A stretch of 5,724 bases of DNA from Clostridia bacterium (GCA_017958705.1 JAGDCE010000228.1:1-5724), one strand, 5' to 3'; numbered from the stretch's first letter, positions 1-5,724 are shown. The notes: a model not told the origin generated them from the letters alone. Made by a program: numbers and translations.

Positions 1-66
1 GACGCCGTCCTTCAGGAAGTTGGTCGGCCAGCCGGCATCATTGGTCCCGAAGATAAGGTCGATCGT
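1..66 (-). other. Open, coding-like continuation of the lipoprotein frame beyond the TAG
   Basis: Read on the minus strand in the lipoprotein frame, these bases give TIDLIFGTNDAGW followed by PTNFLKDGV with no stop. Nineteen of 22 codons end in G or C, as expected for coding sequence in this genome. It runs off the window edge, so the true end of the gene is not visible. No start codon with a ribosome binding site is seen in the stretch, so independent translation looks unlikely. Confidence 0.55.
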
Positions 67-339
67 CTACAGATACTTGATCTTTTTGCCGGAAAGGGTG
101 TTGTACAGCTCTTCGCTGATGCCCTTTACGTCTTTGAGCGATATGGCTTTCAGAGCGGACGCTTCATAAAGCGACGCGTCTTTGCCGTCCCAGCTGTTCT
201 GCGTGCCGTCTGCAAGCAGATACTGGCCGTGCGCTACCCACAGCTCGTGAGTGTCGTCTTTAAGCGGTGAAGACGATGCGCAGGCCGCCAGCGAAAATAC
301 GAGTACGGCGGCAAGCAGCATTACTAAAATTTTTTTCAT
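67..339 (-). CDS. Small lipoprotein, N-terminal part; gene probably interrupted by an in-frame TAG
   Basis: A 90-residue reading frame starting with a lipoprotein signal peptide: basic MKK, a hydrophobic core, and lipobox LAAC with the lipidated cysteine at residue 20. The product should be exported and anchored to the outer face of the membrane. The ATG at 337-339 is well supported by a GAAGGAG ribosome binding site eight bases upstream and a strong promoter at 445-472. The mature part is rich in Trp, Tyr, Gly and Asp (HGQYLLADGTQNSWDGKD), reminiscent of carbohydrate-binding surface proteins, but I do not recognise a family and assign no function. The frame ends at TAG (67-69), but reading past it gives 22 more open codons to the window edge with 19 of 22 ending in G or C and a protein-like sequence. 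The intact protein was therefore probably longer, and this is a nonsense-broken gene or a sequence error. A genuine 90-residue lipoprotein is the alternative. Confidence 0.7.
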   Translation of the reverse strand: MKKILVMLLAAVLVFSLAACASSSPLKDDTHELWVAHGQYLLADGTQNSWDGKDASLYEASALKAISLKDVKGISEELYNTLSGKKIKYL

Positions 340-347
340 GGTCTTTT

Positions 348-354
348 CTCCTTC
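348..354 (-). promoter_or_regulatory. Ribosome binding site of the lipoprotein gene
   Basis: GAAGGAG on the minus strand, eight bases before the ATG at 337-339. It is a strong match to the anti-Shine-Dalgarno sequence and fixes the start of this gene. Confidence 0.8.
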
Positions 355-419
355 TTTTTTATCTCCTGTTGTCCTGATCGGAGATTTAGATTTTTGTGTT
401 TGCGGTACGCGGCTTGTTT

Positions 420-449
420 ATGACAGCCTGATACCGTAATACTTATTAT
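420..449 (+). promoter_or_regulatory. Candidate promoter toward glgB, overlapping the divergent lipoprotein promoter
   Basis: ATGACA (420-425) and TATTAT (444-449) lie 18 bases apart on the plus strand, each one mismatch from the consensus. Start of transcription would be near 457, about 120 bases before the GTG of glgB. Its -10 box occupies nearly the same bases as the -10 box of the minus-strand promoter. The region is very A+T-rich, so chance matches are likely and this call is tentative. Confidence 0.3.
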
Positions 450-472
450 ATACTACATTTGTGTTTTGTCAA
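445..472 (-). promoter_or_regulatory. Sigma-A-type promoter of the lipoprotein gene
   Basis: On the minus strand, a perfect -35 box TTGACA (467-472) and a perfect -10 box TATAAT (445-450) are separated by 16 bases. Transcription would begin near 438, leaving a 5' untranslated leader of about 100 bases before the ATG. The first 11 bases, TTGACAAAACA, are identical to those of the tRNA-Pro promoter at 5679-5707. Confidence 0.8.
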
Positions 473-538
473 GACAGAAATAATAAAAATTAACAAATAA
501 GATATGAAGAAAAAAAAGAAATTAGTGCAATTATACGA

Positions 539-544
539 TATAAT
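539..544 (+). promoter_or_regulatory. Candidate -10 box close to the glgB ribosome binding site
   Basis: A perfect TATAAT on the plus strand would start transcription near 551, just ahead of the AAGGAGG at 561. The hexamer 17 bases upstream (AAGAAA) matches TTGACA at only three positions, and there is no TG extension. If used, this promoter would exclude the ATG at 504 as a start. It could equally be a chance match in A+T-rich DNA. Confidence 0.3.
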
Positions 545-560
545 ATGTAAACAAGGATAT

Positions 561-567
561 AAGGAGG
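561..567 (+). promoter_or_regulatory. Ribosome binding site that decides the glgB start
   Basis: AAGGAGG is a full Shine-Dalgarno sequence, eight bases before GTG 576-578, which is in frame with glgB. The upstream in-frame ATG at 504 has no recognisable ribosome binding site (its upstream bases are TTAACAAATAAGAT). This points to GTG 576 as the true start. Confidence 0.8.
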
Positions 568-575
568 ATATCACG

Positions 576-2477
576 GTGCGGGATCACAGTAATGAATTAT
601 ACCTTTTCCATACAGGAACGTATTACAGGGCATACGAATTTTTCGGAGCGCACAGATATGACGGCGGCACCGTTTTCCGCACGTGGGCGCCGAACGCGGA
701 CGCCGTGTACGTAACGGGCGACTTCAACGGCTGGCGGGCGGACATGCCGATGAATAAAATATCCGACCGCGGCGTATGGGAGCTTTATACCGGTATAAAC
801 TTCGATAATCACAACAGGACCAGATACAAATATATGCTCGTAAAAGACGGCAGAGCGGTCTTCAAAGCCGACCCATACGCCGTTTTTGACGGCACGCATA
901 AAGAGACGGCTTCTTATCTGTATGAGCTGCCGGATTTTGCCTGGGAGGACGGCGCATGGATGGCGTCCCGCGCCGCCGCGATGGAAGCGGCGGAGGGCAG
1001 ACCTCCGTACTCCGCGCCGATAAACATTTACGAGGTGCATCTCGGATCGGTCCTGCGGCACGCCGACGGAACGTACTGCTCATACCGGGAGCTCGCGGAT
1101 TTTCTCGTGCCTTACGTCACACGTATGGGATACACGCATATCGAGCTTCTTCCGGTCGCGGAGCACCCGCTCGACGACTGCTGGGGATATCAGATATGCG
1201 GCTTTTACGCGCCGACGTCGCGCTTCGGAGAGCCCGCGGATTTCATGTATTTCGTCAACGAATTCCACAAGGCGGGCGTCGGCGTGATACTTGACTGGGT
1301 ACCGGCACACTTTTCAAAGGACGCGCACGGACTGGCTGATTTCGACGGCGGTATGTGCTACGAATACCAGGGCGACGACCGGAAGGAACACAAGGTCTGG
1401 GGCACGCGGTTCTTCGACGTCGGGCGCGAGGAGGTGCAGTGTTTCCTCGTATCGAACGCGCTTTACTGGCTCAACGAATACCATATAGACGGTCTCCGCG
1501 TGGACGCCGTTGCCGCGATGCTTTACCTCGATTTCGACCGTATGCCCGGCGAATGGAATCCGGCGCCGGACGGCTCGAACAAAAACTACGAGGCGATCGC
1601 GTTTTTCAAGAAGCTTAACACGGAGATATTCAGACAGCACGACGACGTTCTGATGATAGCGGAGGAGTCGTCCGACTGGCCGATGCTGACGAAACCGGTG
1701 TACGCGGGCGGTATCGGGTTCAATTTCAAGTGGGACATGGGTTTCATGAACGATATGTTCAGATACCTGCGCACGGACCCCGTTTTCAGATCGTACGAGC
1801 ATAATTGCATCACGTTTTCTCTGATGTACGCGTTTTCCGAAAACTACATACTCGCTATATCTCACGACGAGGTGGTCCACGGCAAAGGCTCGCTGATAAA
1901 CAAGATGTTCGGCAGCTACGACCAGAAATTCGACGGCATACGCTGTTTTCTCGCTTATATGATGTGCCACCCCGGCAAAAAACTGCTGTTCATGGGCTCG
2001 GAGTACGGTCAGTTCCGCGAGTGGGACCACAATTCGTCGCTTGAATGGTTCATGACGGATTTTGAAAAACACAGGGACCTGCAGAACTATACGGAAGCGC
2101 TCAACCACTTCTATCTCGCCTCCCCGCAGCTGTGGGAGAGGGATCTGTCGTGGGACGGGTTCAGGTGGATAAAGGCGGACGACAAGGACAGCAACACCGC
2201 CGTGTTCATCCGTATGGCGGCAAATAAGGATTTTCTGGTCTGCGCTTTCAACTTCTCCGCCGTCGCTCATAACGGCTACCGCTTCGGCGTGCCGGAGCCG
2301 GGCGCTTATGTTGAGGCGTTCGCGTCTTACCCGTCGAACAGGCCCGCCGCGGAAAGCGAGGATATCCCCTGCGACGGTTTCGATCAGAGCATCTGCGTCG
2401 ACCTCGCCCCGCTCTCCGCCGCCGTCTTCCGCTTTGAGCCCGGCAAAAGGCGTAAAAGCAGAAAAAGAAATCAATAA
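576..2477 (+). CDS. glgB: 1,4-alpha-glucan (glycogen) branching enzyme GlgB
   Basis: Cytoplasmic enzyme (EC 2.4.1.18) that cuts alpha-1,4-glucan chains and rejoins them as alpha-1,6 branches during glycogen synthesis. From GTG 576 it has 633 residues, usual for the family. An N-terminal CBM48 domain covers about residues 30-115, including VFRTWAPNADAVYV and GDFNGW. The GH13 barrel follows with all four conserved regions: DWVPAHF (from D240), GLRVDAV with nucleophile D310, MIAEESS with acid/base E363, and ISHDEVVHGKGSL with H430 and D431. A C-terminal beta-domain ends in a basic tail (KRRKSRKRNQ). Starting at ATG 504 would add 24 Lys-rich residues with only 9 of 24 codons ending in G or C and no ribosome binding site, so I prefer GTG. 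No other glg gene is in the window; the gene appears monocistronic, with a terminator 50 bases downstream. Function is very sure, the start fairly sure. Confidence 0.96.
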   Translation: MRDHSNELYLFHTGTYYRAYEFFGAHRYDGGTVFRTWAPNADAVYVTGDFNGWRADMPMNKISDRGVWELYTGINFDNHNRTRYKYMLVKDGRAVFKADPYAVFDGTHKETASYLYELPDFAWEDGAWMASRAAAMEAAEGRPPYSAPINIYEVHLGSVLRHADGTYCSYRELADFLVPYVTRMGYTHIELLPVAEHPLDDCWGYQICGFYAPTSRFGEPADFMYFVNEFHKAGVGVILDWVPAHFSKDAHGLADFDGGMCYEYQGDDRKEHKVWGTRFFDVGREEVQCFLVSNALYWLNEYHIDGLRVDAVAAMLYLDFDRMPGEWNPAPDGSNKNYEAIAFFKKLNTEIFRQHDDVLMIAEESSDWPMLTKPVYAGGIGFNFKWDMGFMNDMFRYLRTDPVFRSYEHNCITFSLMYAFSENYILAISHDEVVHGKGSLINKMFGSYDQKFDGIRCFLAYMMCHPGKKLLFMGSEYGQFREWDHNSSLEWFMTDFEKHRDLQNYTEALNHFYLASPQLWERDLSWDGFRWIKADDKDSNTAVFIRMAANKDFLVCAFNFSAVAHNGYRFGVPEPGAYVEAFASYPSNRPAAESEDIPCDGFDQSICVDLAPLSAAVFRFEPGKRRKSRKRNQ

Positions 2478-2523
2478 CCGGATCGCAGTTCAGGCACGCT
2501 GATACGATCATTTATAAAATAAA

Positions 2524-2561
2524 AAAGCCGCATATCCCGTGTATTACAGGATATGCGGTTT
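2524..2561. terminator. Bidirectional intrinsic terminator between glgB and the convergent operon
   Basis: A perfect 10-base-pair stem, CCGCATATCC (2528-2537) with GGATATGCGG (2549-2558), encloses an 11-base loop and extends by a G-T and A-T pairs. On the plus strand it is followed by TTTGTTTTT, ending glgB; on the minus strand by a run of T opposite 2521-2526, ending the operon about 53 bases after its last stop codon. Confidence 0.9.
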
Positions 2562-2611
2562 GTTTTTCACAGATATTCGGGATCTGTCGGCAATCATTCG
2601 ATTAACCGCTT

Positions 2612-3595
2612 TTATTTCGACCGTCTGCGTTTAATGATGACAACTGCAGCGACGGCCGCGGCTGCCGCTGCGACGCATATAAGCACGGGAACGATCACCT
2701 TTACAGCGCCGCCTCCGGCGGACGTCTGTTCAGTTTCGGTCGTGACGTTATCCGTCGTCTGCTCCGTATCCGGGGTCTGTGCGGGTTCGGTCGCCGGTTC
2801 GGTATCGGGCTCCGTCACGGTCACCTCCGCTTTTGCAAAGGTGAATTTAATATCGTACGTTGCGGTGGAGAAATTGCCGGCGAGCGCCGGATCGGTGACG
2901 GTCCTGTAGACGCATCTGTACGGCGATCCGTCGCCTCCGTTGCCGTTCAGATAACAGACTATCGCATACGTGAACGCGCCTTCCGCCGAATAATCGAACC
3001 CGCTCAGTACGTCAGTCTTGTATTTTCCGGTTTTCGCGTCGAGTACGGGGCGGTCGGAAAGCGTCAGCCATTCCCATTTTATAAGCGTCTCAACGGTGTA
3101 GCCGTGATCGGTCATCGCGTATTTACAGACCGCATCATCCTCAAATTCGCCGGTCTGGTCACCGTCGAATCTGTTGTGACGCTTCATCAGGATCTTATCG
3201 CCGTCAAGCCAGAATGTGAAGAAAAGCCCTTCAAGGGTGTCTTTGTCCGGTATAAGTCCGCCGGGATTGAACGCGAGCTCGAAACAGTCGTGCATATTTT
3301 CCGTATCCACGTCGTTATCGTATATATCGGCGGCGGCATATATCCCGTCGTCTCCGTAATAGAAATACGCGTAAAGCGGAAGGCGGCTGTTCTCATCATA
3401 GAAGTTCGCCCACATTCCGGTGTTTTCCTTATCAAGAGATATTTTTACGGCTCCGTCCCACTCTCCGCCGGACATAACGCCGTCTATGACTACGCCGTCG
3501 GGCTTAATCTGAAGCTCGTATTCGCTGCTTTTCGCCGATGTGAAGATCGCCAGCGCAAAGGACAAAACAAGTATCGCTGCTATTGCTTTTTTCAT
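2612..3595 (-). CDS. Exported CBM9/DOMON-like protein with Thr/Glu-rich linker and C-terminal membrane anchor
   Basis: A 327-residue surface protein. Residues 1-21 are a Sec signal peptide (MKK, hydrophobic core, cleavage likely after TSA). Residues about 34-250 look like a CBM9/DOMON-type beta-sandwich: it opens with VIDGVMSGGEWDGA, and has alternating strands such as YAYFYYGDDGIYAAADIYDN and DCFELAFNPGG, as in family-9-like carbohydrate-binding modules. A low-complexity linker follows (about 255-293, with repeated TEP and TET units, 12 Thr and one Ser). A transmembrane helix spans about 300-321, and a basic tail KRRRSK keeps the C-terminus inside. There is no LPXTG motif and no catalytic domain, so a binding or scaffold role on the cell surface is inferred; the ligand is unknown. 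It lies 16 bases after the CotH-family gene on the same strand, so the two are probably co-transcribed. The ATG follows GAGAGG by five bases. Confidence 0.9.
   Translation of the reverse strand: MKKAIAAILVLSFALAIFTSAKSSEYELQIKPDGVVIDGVMSGGEWDGAVKISLDKENTGMWANFYDENSRLPLYAYFYYGDDGIYAAADIYDNDVDTENMHDCFELAFNPGGLIPDKDTLEGLFFTFWLDGDKILMKRHNRFDGDQTGEFEDDAVCKYAMTDHGYTVETLIKWEWLTLSDRPVLDAKTGKYKTDVLSGFDYSAEGAFTYAIVCYLNGNGGDGSPYRCVYRTVTDPALAGNFSTATYDIKFTFAKAEVTVTEPDTEPATEPAQTPDTEQTTDNVTTETEQTSAGGGAVKVIVPVLICVAAAAAAVAAVVIIKRRRSK
2737..2830 (-). repeat. Low-complexity coding repeat for the Thr/Glu/Pro linker
   Basis: Degenerate short repeats of the type ACCGAA(CCG) on the minus strand encode TEP, DTE and TET units of the surface-protein linker. 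The repeats vary in codon use and are not perfect tandem copies, so they reflect selection for linker composition more than recent slippage. Confidence 0.5.
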
Positions 3596-3600
3596 GATTA

Positions 3601-3606
3601 CCTCTC
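3601..3606 (-). promoter_or_regulatory. Ribosome binding site of the CBM9/DOMON-like gene
   Basis: GAGAGG on the minus strand, five bases before the ATG at 3593-3595. It lies within the 16-base gap after the TGA of the upstream gene, which fits translation from a shared transcript. Confidence 0.65.
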
Positions 3607-3611
3607 ATTAC

Positions 3612-5492
3612 TCAGTTTTCATAATATTTCATCGTATCGTTTTGATATTTTCTGAAATATGCGGGCCTGTCGGATATGAATTCTTCAATATCTTCAAACG
3701 AGCGCTCCCAGTTTGAATAGCTGTACGCGCCGTATATTTTTCCCGCGCTTTTCCAAACGTCGATATGGCGTTTTATCTCGGTCCGGCAGAGCGTTTGCAC
3801 CGCTTCCGCTGTGTTCCTCATACGCTCAGCTTCTTCCGTTGTGCAGAGGGTATCGCATATCTTTTCAAATCTTTGCCTGAAATCAGCGGATCTGAGCAGA
3901 AAATCAAACAGCCCCTGCAGCTTCATATCATCGCCGTAAAACCCGAGCGATTTGTCGTAGTCATACCCTTTTCCTTCACGGTAAAACACGAGAAGGCGGT
4001 AAAACGTATCCGTGTCCGCCATCGTGTACGTGGTGTTCGATACGCGGGACGGCTCGTCGTGCAAAGCGAAGCAAAGGTCCATATCGCGTATGACAAAACG
4101 CCATTTCCCGTCGGAGAACGCGCCGTCCGTCTGCCCTCCGGTAAAGCGCCACACCATGGCGTTGTTCTGCGGCCAGTCGGTGTTGCACAGATAAAGCATC
4201 ACGGCTAAATACGCCGCCGCGTTGTCGACGTCTATCTGACCGGATACGTATTCATACGCCTCACCGAAGCTGTCCGACAGAGCGTTATCCGCCGCGTATC
4301 CGCATAATGAAAGCCATTCGTCAAGTTCGGCGTCGTCGCCCGATTCAAGCTGATAAAAGAGTTTTTTGCCTTTGATAACGGTCACGGAATTTTTGTCGAG
4401 CCCGTATCTTTCCGATATCAGCCGCTCGTCAAAATCCTCTTTCATTATCGACATGCCGTAGTATTCACCGTTCAGATATACGCGGACGGGAACGCATCTC
4501 TGCGCGAATACCGATATACCGAGCCGTTCGCTGAGACCGTGACAGTATTCGTTCGATATGCAGTCGCGGAGAAGATTCATACGCAGGAATTTATCGCGCG
4601 CCTGATACGGTGAATCGTTGCCGCCGTTGCGGAGCAGGAACCTGTCGTATTCCGTAAAGCCGTCTCCGAACAGATCCGCGCGGAATTTGCCGCCGCCTCC
4701 GTATTTTTCGCCGTCCGCCCCGGATTTTTCATAGCTGCGGGCTATGATTCGCAGCGACGCCGGATCGAACGACCGCGATCCGGAACCCGCAAGTCTTATG
4801 CCCGCGTCCTGACGGATAAGTGCCGTACCGTCAGGTTCATATATCTCAACGCTGACGGGACGCTCCCATTCGGCGCCGGAGCCGTCGCGGTTTGATAAGA
4901 TACCTCTGTCCTTTGAATAAAGATCGTCTGTGTCGACTGCAAGCGCCACGGTGCGCAGCGCCGACGGCTCGTTTATAACGTATGTGTTCGTAACTATTCG
5001 TCCGAGTATTTCGTCATCGGCCGAAAACAAAGCCGCGCGGACGGTTTTTGTCTTTGTCACAGCGATCGTGCCGCCGTATTTTTCCGAATCCGGCCCAGGC
5101 TCGTCACCGTTTTCCGTATAAGCTATATACGCACCCTCGGGCGAGCTCTCCGGCAGGGAAAGAGATAATTCAAAACCTTCGCCGTACAGTCCGCCGGACG
5201 CCGAAAATACCGGAGCTGTCTCCGGCGATCCTTGTTTTCCGGTCTCCTCCGCATAAGACGCCGGAGCATCTGTGTCCGTCACGGTATCCGTAGTCCCGAC
5301 CGTCACGGCGTCGCATCCGGACATAAGCATTACAGCCGCGCAGAGCAGAAACGCAAAAAACGTTTTCGGGCGGCCTGTGCCCCGTTTTTTGCTTGAACCG
5401 CTTTTTTTCACGGCTTTTCCCGCTTTCTTGCATATCGGTACCGTCTGAGCCGGGAGTTTTCCGGCGAACGTTTCACGTGTTTTTTTAATCAT
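3612..5492 (-). CDS. CotH-kinase-family lipoprotein with chitobiase-type beta-sandwich
   Basis: A 626-residue predicted lipoprotein. A long basic N-region (1-43) precedes a hydrophobic segment and lipobox MSGC (Cys60), then a Thr/Asp-rich linker. Residues about 94-172 resemble the CHB_HEX_C-type domain often found before CotH domains (FSASGGLYG, YTENGDEP, SEKYGG, TVRAALFSAD). The CotH kinase domain follows: GSGSRSF, RNGGND (288-293), VYLNGEYYGMSIMKEDFDE (N341-G346, E352), NTDWPQNNAMVWR (D439) and the acidic pair RDMDLCF (D470, D472). Family members are Fam20C-like secreted kinases; Bacillus CotH phosphorylates spore coat proteins, but at about 362 residues it lacks these extra domains. The location should be the outer membrane face. 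ATG 5492 has no clear ribosome binding site; GTG 5411 (residue 28) is an alternative that gives a normal signal peptide. It is first in an operon with the CBM9/DOMON-like gene. The family is clear; substrate and actual activity are unknown. Confidence 0.88.
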   Translation of the reverse strand: MIKKTRETFAGKLPAQTVPICKKAGKAVKKSGSSKKRGTGRPKTFFAFLLCAAVMLMSGCDAVTVGTTDTVTDTDAPASYAEETGKQGSPETAPVFSASGGLYGEGFELSLSLPESSPEGAYIAYTENGDEPGPDSEKYGGTIAVTKTKTVRAALFSADDEILGRIVTNTYVINEPSALRTVALAVDTDDLYSKDRGILSNRDGSGAEWERPVSVEIYEPDGTALIRQDAGIRLAGSGSRSFDPASLRIIARSYEKSGADGEKYGGGGKFRADLFGDGFTEYDRFLLRNGGNDSPYQARDKFLRMNLLRDCISNEYCHGLSERLGISVFAQRCVPVRVYLNGEYYGMSIMKEDFDERLISERYGLDKNSVTVIKGKKLFYQLESGDDAELDEWLSLCGYAADNALSDSFGEAYEYVSGQIDVDNAAAYLAVMLYLCNTDWPQNNAMVWRFTGGQTDGAFSDGKWRFVIRDMDLCFALHDEPSRVSNTTYTMADTDTFYRLLVFYREGKGYDYDKSLGFYGDDMKLQGLFDFLLRSADFRQRFEKICDTLCTTEEAERMRNTAEAVQTLCRTEIKRHIDVWKSAGKIYGAYSYSNWERSFEDIEEFISDRPAYFRKYQNDTMKYYEN

Positions 5493-5551
5493 TTTCTTTT
5501 AATCTTACGATCGACCGGTCATCCGACCGCATTTCAAGGGTGGATCAAGTT
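5493..5551 (-). other. Intergenic leader of the CotH-family operon; no clear promoter
   Basis: This is where a promoter for the operon should be, between the tRNA terminator and ATG 5492. I find TTGAAA (minus strand, near 5533-5538) and TAAGAT (near 5502-5507), but their spacing of about 24 bases is too long for a standard promoter. A small hairpin, CGGTC-ATCC-GACCG (5516-5529), lies between them. The operon may use another sigma factor, an activator, or weak readthrough from the tRNA unit. Confidence 0.35.
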
Positions 5552-5583
5552 GAAAAATCCTCGTCAGAAGACGAGGATTTTTC
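5552..5583 (-). terminator. Intrinsic terminator of the tRNA-Pro gene
   Basis: A perfect inverted repeat of 14 base pairs (5552-5565 with 5570-5583) with a four-base loop, TTCT on the minus strand. The 3' arm carries the T-run (GAGGATTTTT). It begins at the base right after the encoded CCA, so it should end the tRNA transcript. Its symmetry gives a T-run on the plus strand too, but no plus-strand gene leads into it. Confidence 0.85.
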
Positions 5584-5660
5584 TGGTCGGAGTGAGAAGA
5601 TTTGAACTTCCGGCCTCTTGGTCCCGAACCAAGCGCTCTACCAAACTGAGCCACACCCCG
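5584..5660 (-). tRNA. tRNA-Pro, anticodon CGG
   Basis: A 77-base cloverleaf. The acceptor stem CGGGGTG pairs with CACTCCG (one G-U), the D-stem is GCTC/GAGC with GG in the loop, and the anticodon stem is CTTGG/CCAAG with loop TTCGGGA. The anticodon CGG lies at 5626-5624 and is followed by G at position 37, as in proline tRNAs. The T-arm is GGAAG-TTCAAAT-CTTCT (one G-U). Discriminator A and the 3' CCA (5586-5584) are encoded. It reads CCG codons. Confidence 0.97.
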
Positions 5661-5678
5661 ATTTCAAGTGCGTGTTGA

Positions 5679-5707
5679 ATTATATCACAATATTATTGTT
5701 TTGTCAA
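5679..5707 (-). promoter_or_regulatory. Consensus promoter of the tRNA-Pro gene
   Basis: TTGACA (5702-5707) and TATAAT (5679-5684) on the minus strand, with the ideal 17-base spacer. Transcription would begin near 5672, about a dozen bases before the tRNA 5' end. The bases upstream of the -35 box (5711-5724) are nearly all A or T, in the position of an UP element. Confidence 0.9.
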
Positions 5708-5724
5708 GTGCTAATTTAAAAAAA

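Noticed and set aside
67..69. TAG read as a sense codon genome-wide
   Set aside because: Three long genes (633, 327 and 626 codons) contain no in-frame TAG, which would be unlikely if TAG were a regular sense codon.
1314..2474. 386-codon open frame on the minus strand opposite glgB
   Set aside because: It lies wholly antisense to the catalytic half of GlgB, whose four GH13 motifs are intact. It has no ribosome binding site or recognisable domain, and its composition is that expected from the complement of G/C-ending codons.
2569..2587. Second hairpin ACAGAT-ATCTGT after the surface operon
   Set aside because: Only six base pairs with no T-run on the minus strand; the stronger hairpin next to it explains termination.
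2553..2909. 118-codon plus-strand frame rich in Ser, Val and Ala
   Set aside because: It is the complement of the Thr/Glu/Pro linker and transmembrane helix of the minus-strand surface protein; the low complexity is inherited from that.
3104..3655. 183-codon plus-strand frame opposite the CBM9/DOMON-like gene
   Set aside because: It spans the operon junction antisense to two well-supported genes and has no ribosome binding site or domain signal.
3765..4208. 147-codon plus-strand frame inside the CotH-family gene
   Set aside because: It is antisense to the conserved kinase motifs D439 and D470/D472 and shows no signal of its own.
5584..5660. tRNA-Pro as an integration site for a mobile element carrying the CotH operon
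   Set aside because: There is no integrase and no repeat of the tRNA 3' end elsewhere in the window, and base composition is similar across the genes.

Overview
The window reads as a bacterial chromosome fragment, most likely from an uncultured, gut-type Clostridia (Bacillota) organism. The evidence is Gram-positive-style lipoprotein signal peptides, strong AAGGAGG-type ribosome binding sites, TTGACA/TATAAT promoters, A+T-rich intergenic DNA between more G+C-rich genes, a CCA-encoding tRNA gene, and surface proteins with Thr/Glu/Pro linkers and a C-terminal membrane anchor. The lineage is an inference from style, not from a marker gene.

Layout, left to right. Positions 1-339 (minus strand) hold the start of a small lipoprotein gene. 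It stops at an in-frame TAG (67-69), yet the same frame stays open and looks coding to the window edge, so the gene is probably broken by a nonsense change or a sequence error. Positions 340-575 are a divergent intergenic region. It has a near-perfect promoter for the lipoprotein and weaker candidates for the other side. Positions 576-2477 (plus) encode the glycogen branching enzyme GlgB; its best-supported start is GTG at 576, not the ATG at 504. A bidirectional terminator (2524-2561) separates glgB from a convergent two-gene operon on the minus strand. The first gene (5492-3612) is a CotH-kinase-family lipoprotein with a chitobiase-type beta-sandwich. The second (3595-2612) follows after 16 bases and is an exported CBM9/DOMON-like protein with a Thr/Glu-rich linker and a C-terminal transmembrane anchor. 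Right of the operon is a separate tRNA-Pro(CGG) transcription unit on the minus strand with its own promoter and terminator.

How the parts fit. GlgB acts in the cytoplasm on glycogen. The operon products should both sit on the outer face of the membrane, one lipid-anchored and one held by a transmembrane helix. A secreted CotH-type kinase beside a Thr-rich surface protein with a carbohydrate-binding-like fold is the most interesting arrangement here, and suggests (untested) that the second protein is a substrate or scaffold partner of the first. There is no CRISPR array, insertion sequence or integrase. No gene-free stretch exceeds 300 bases.
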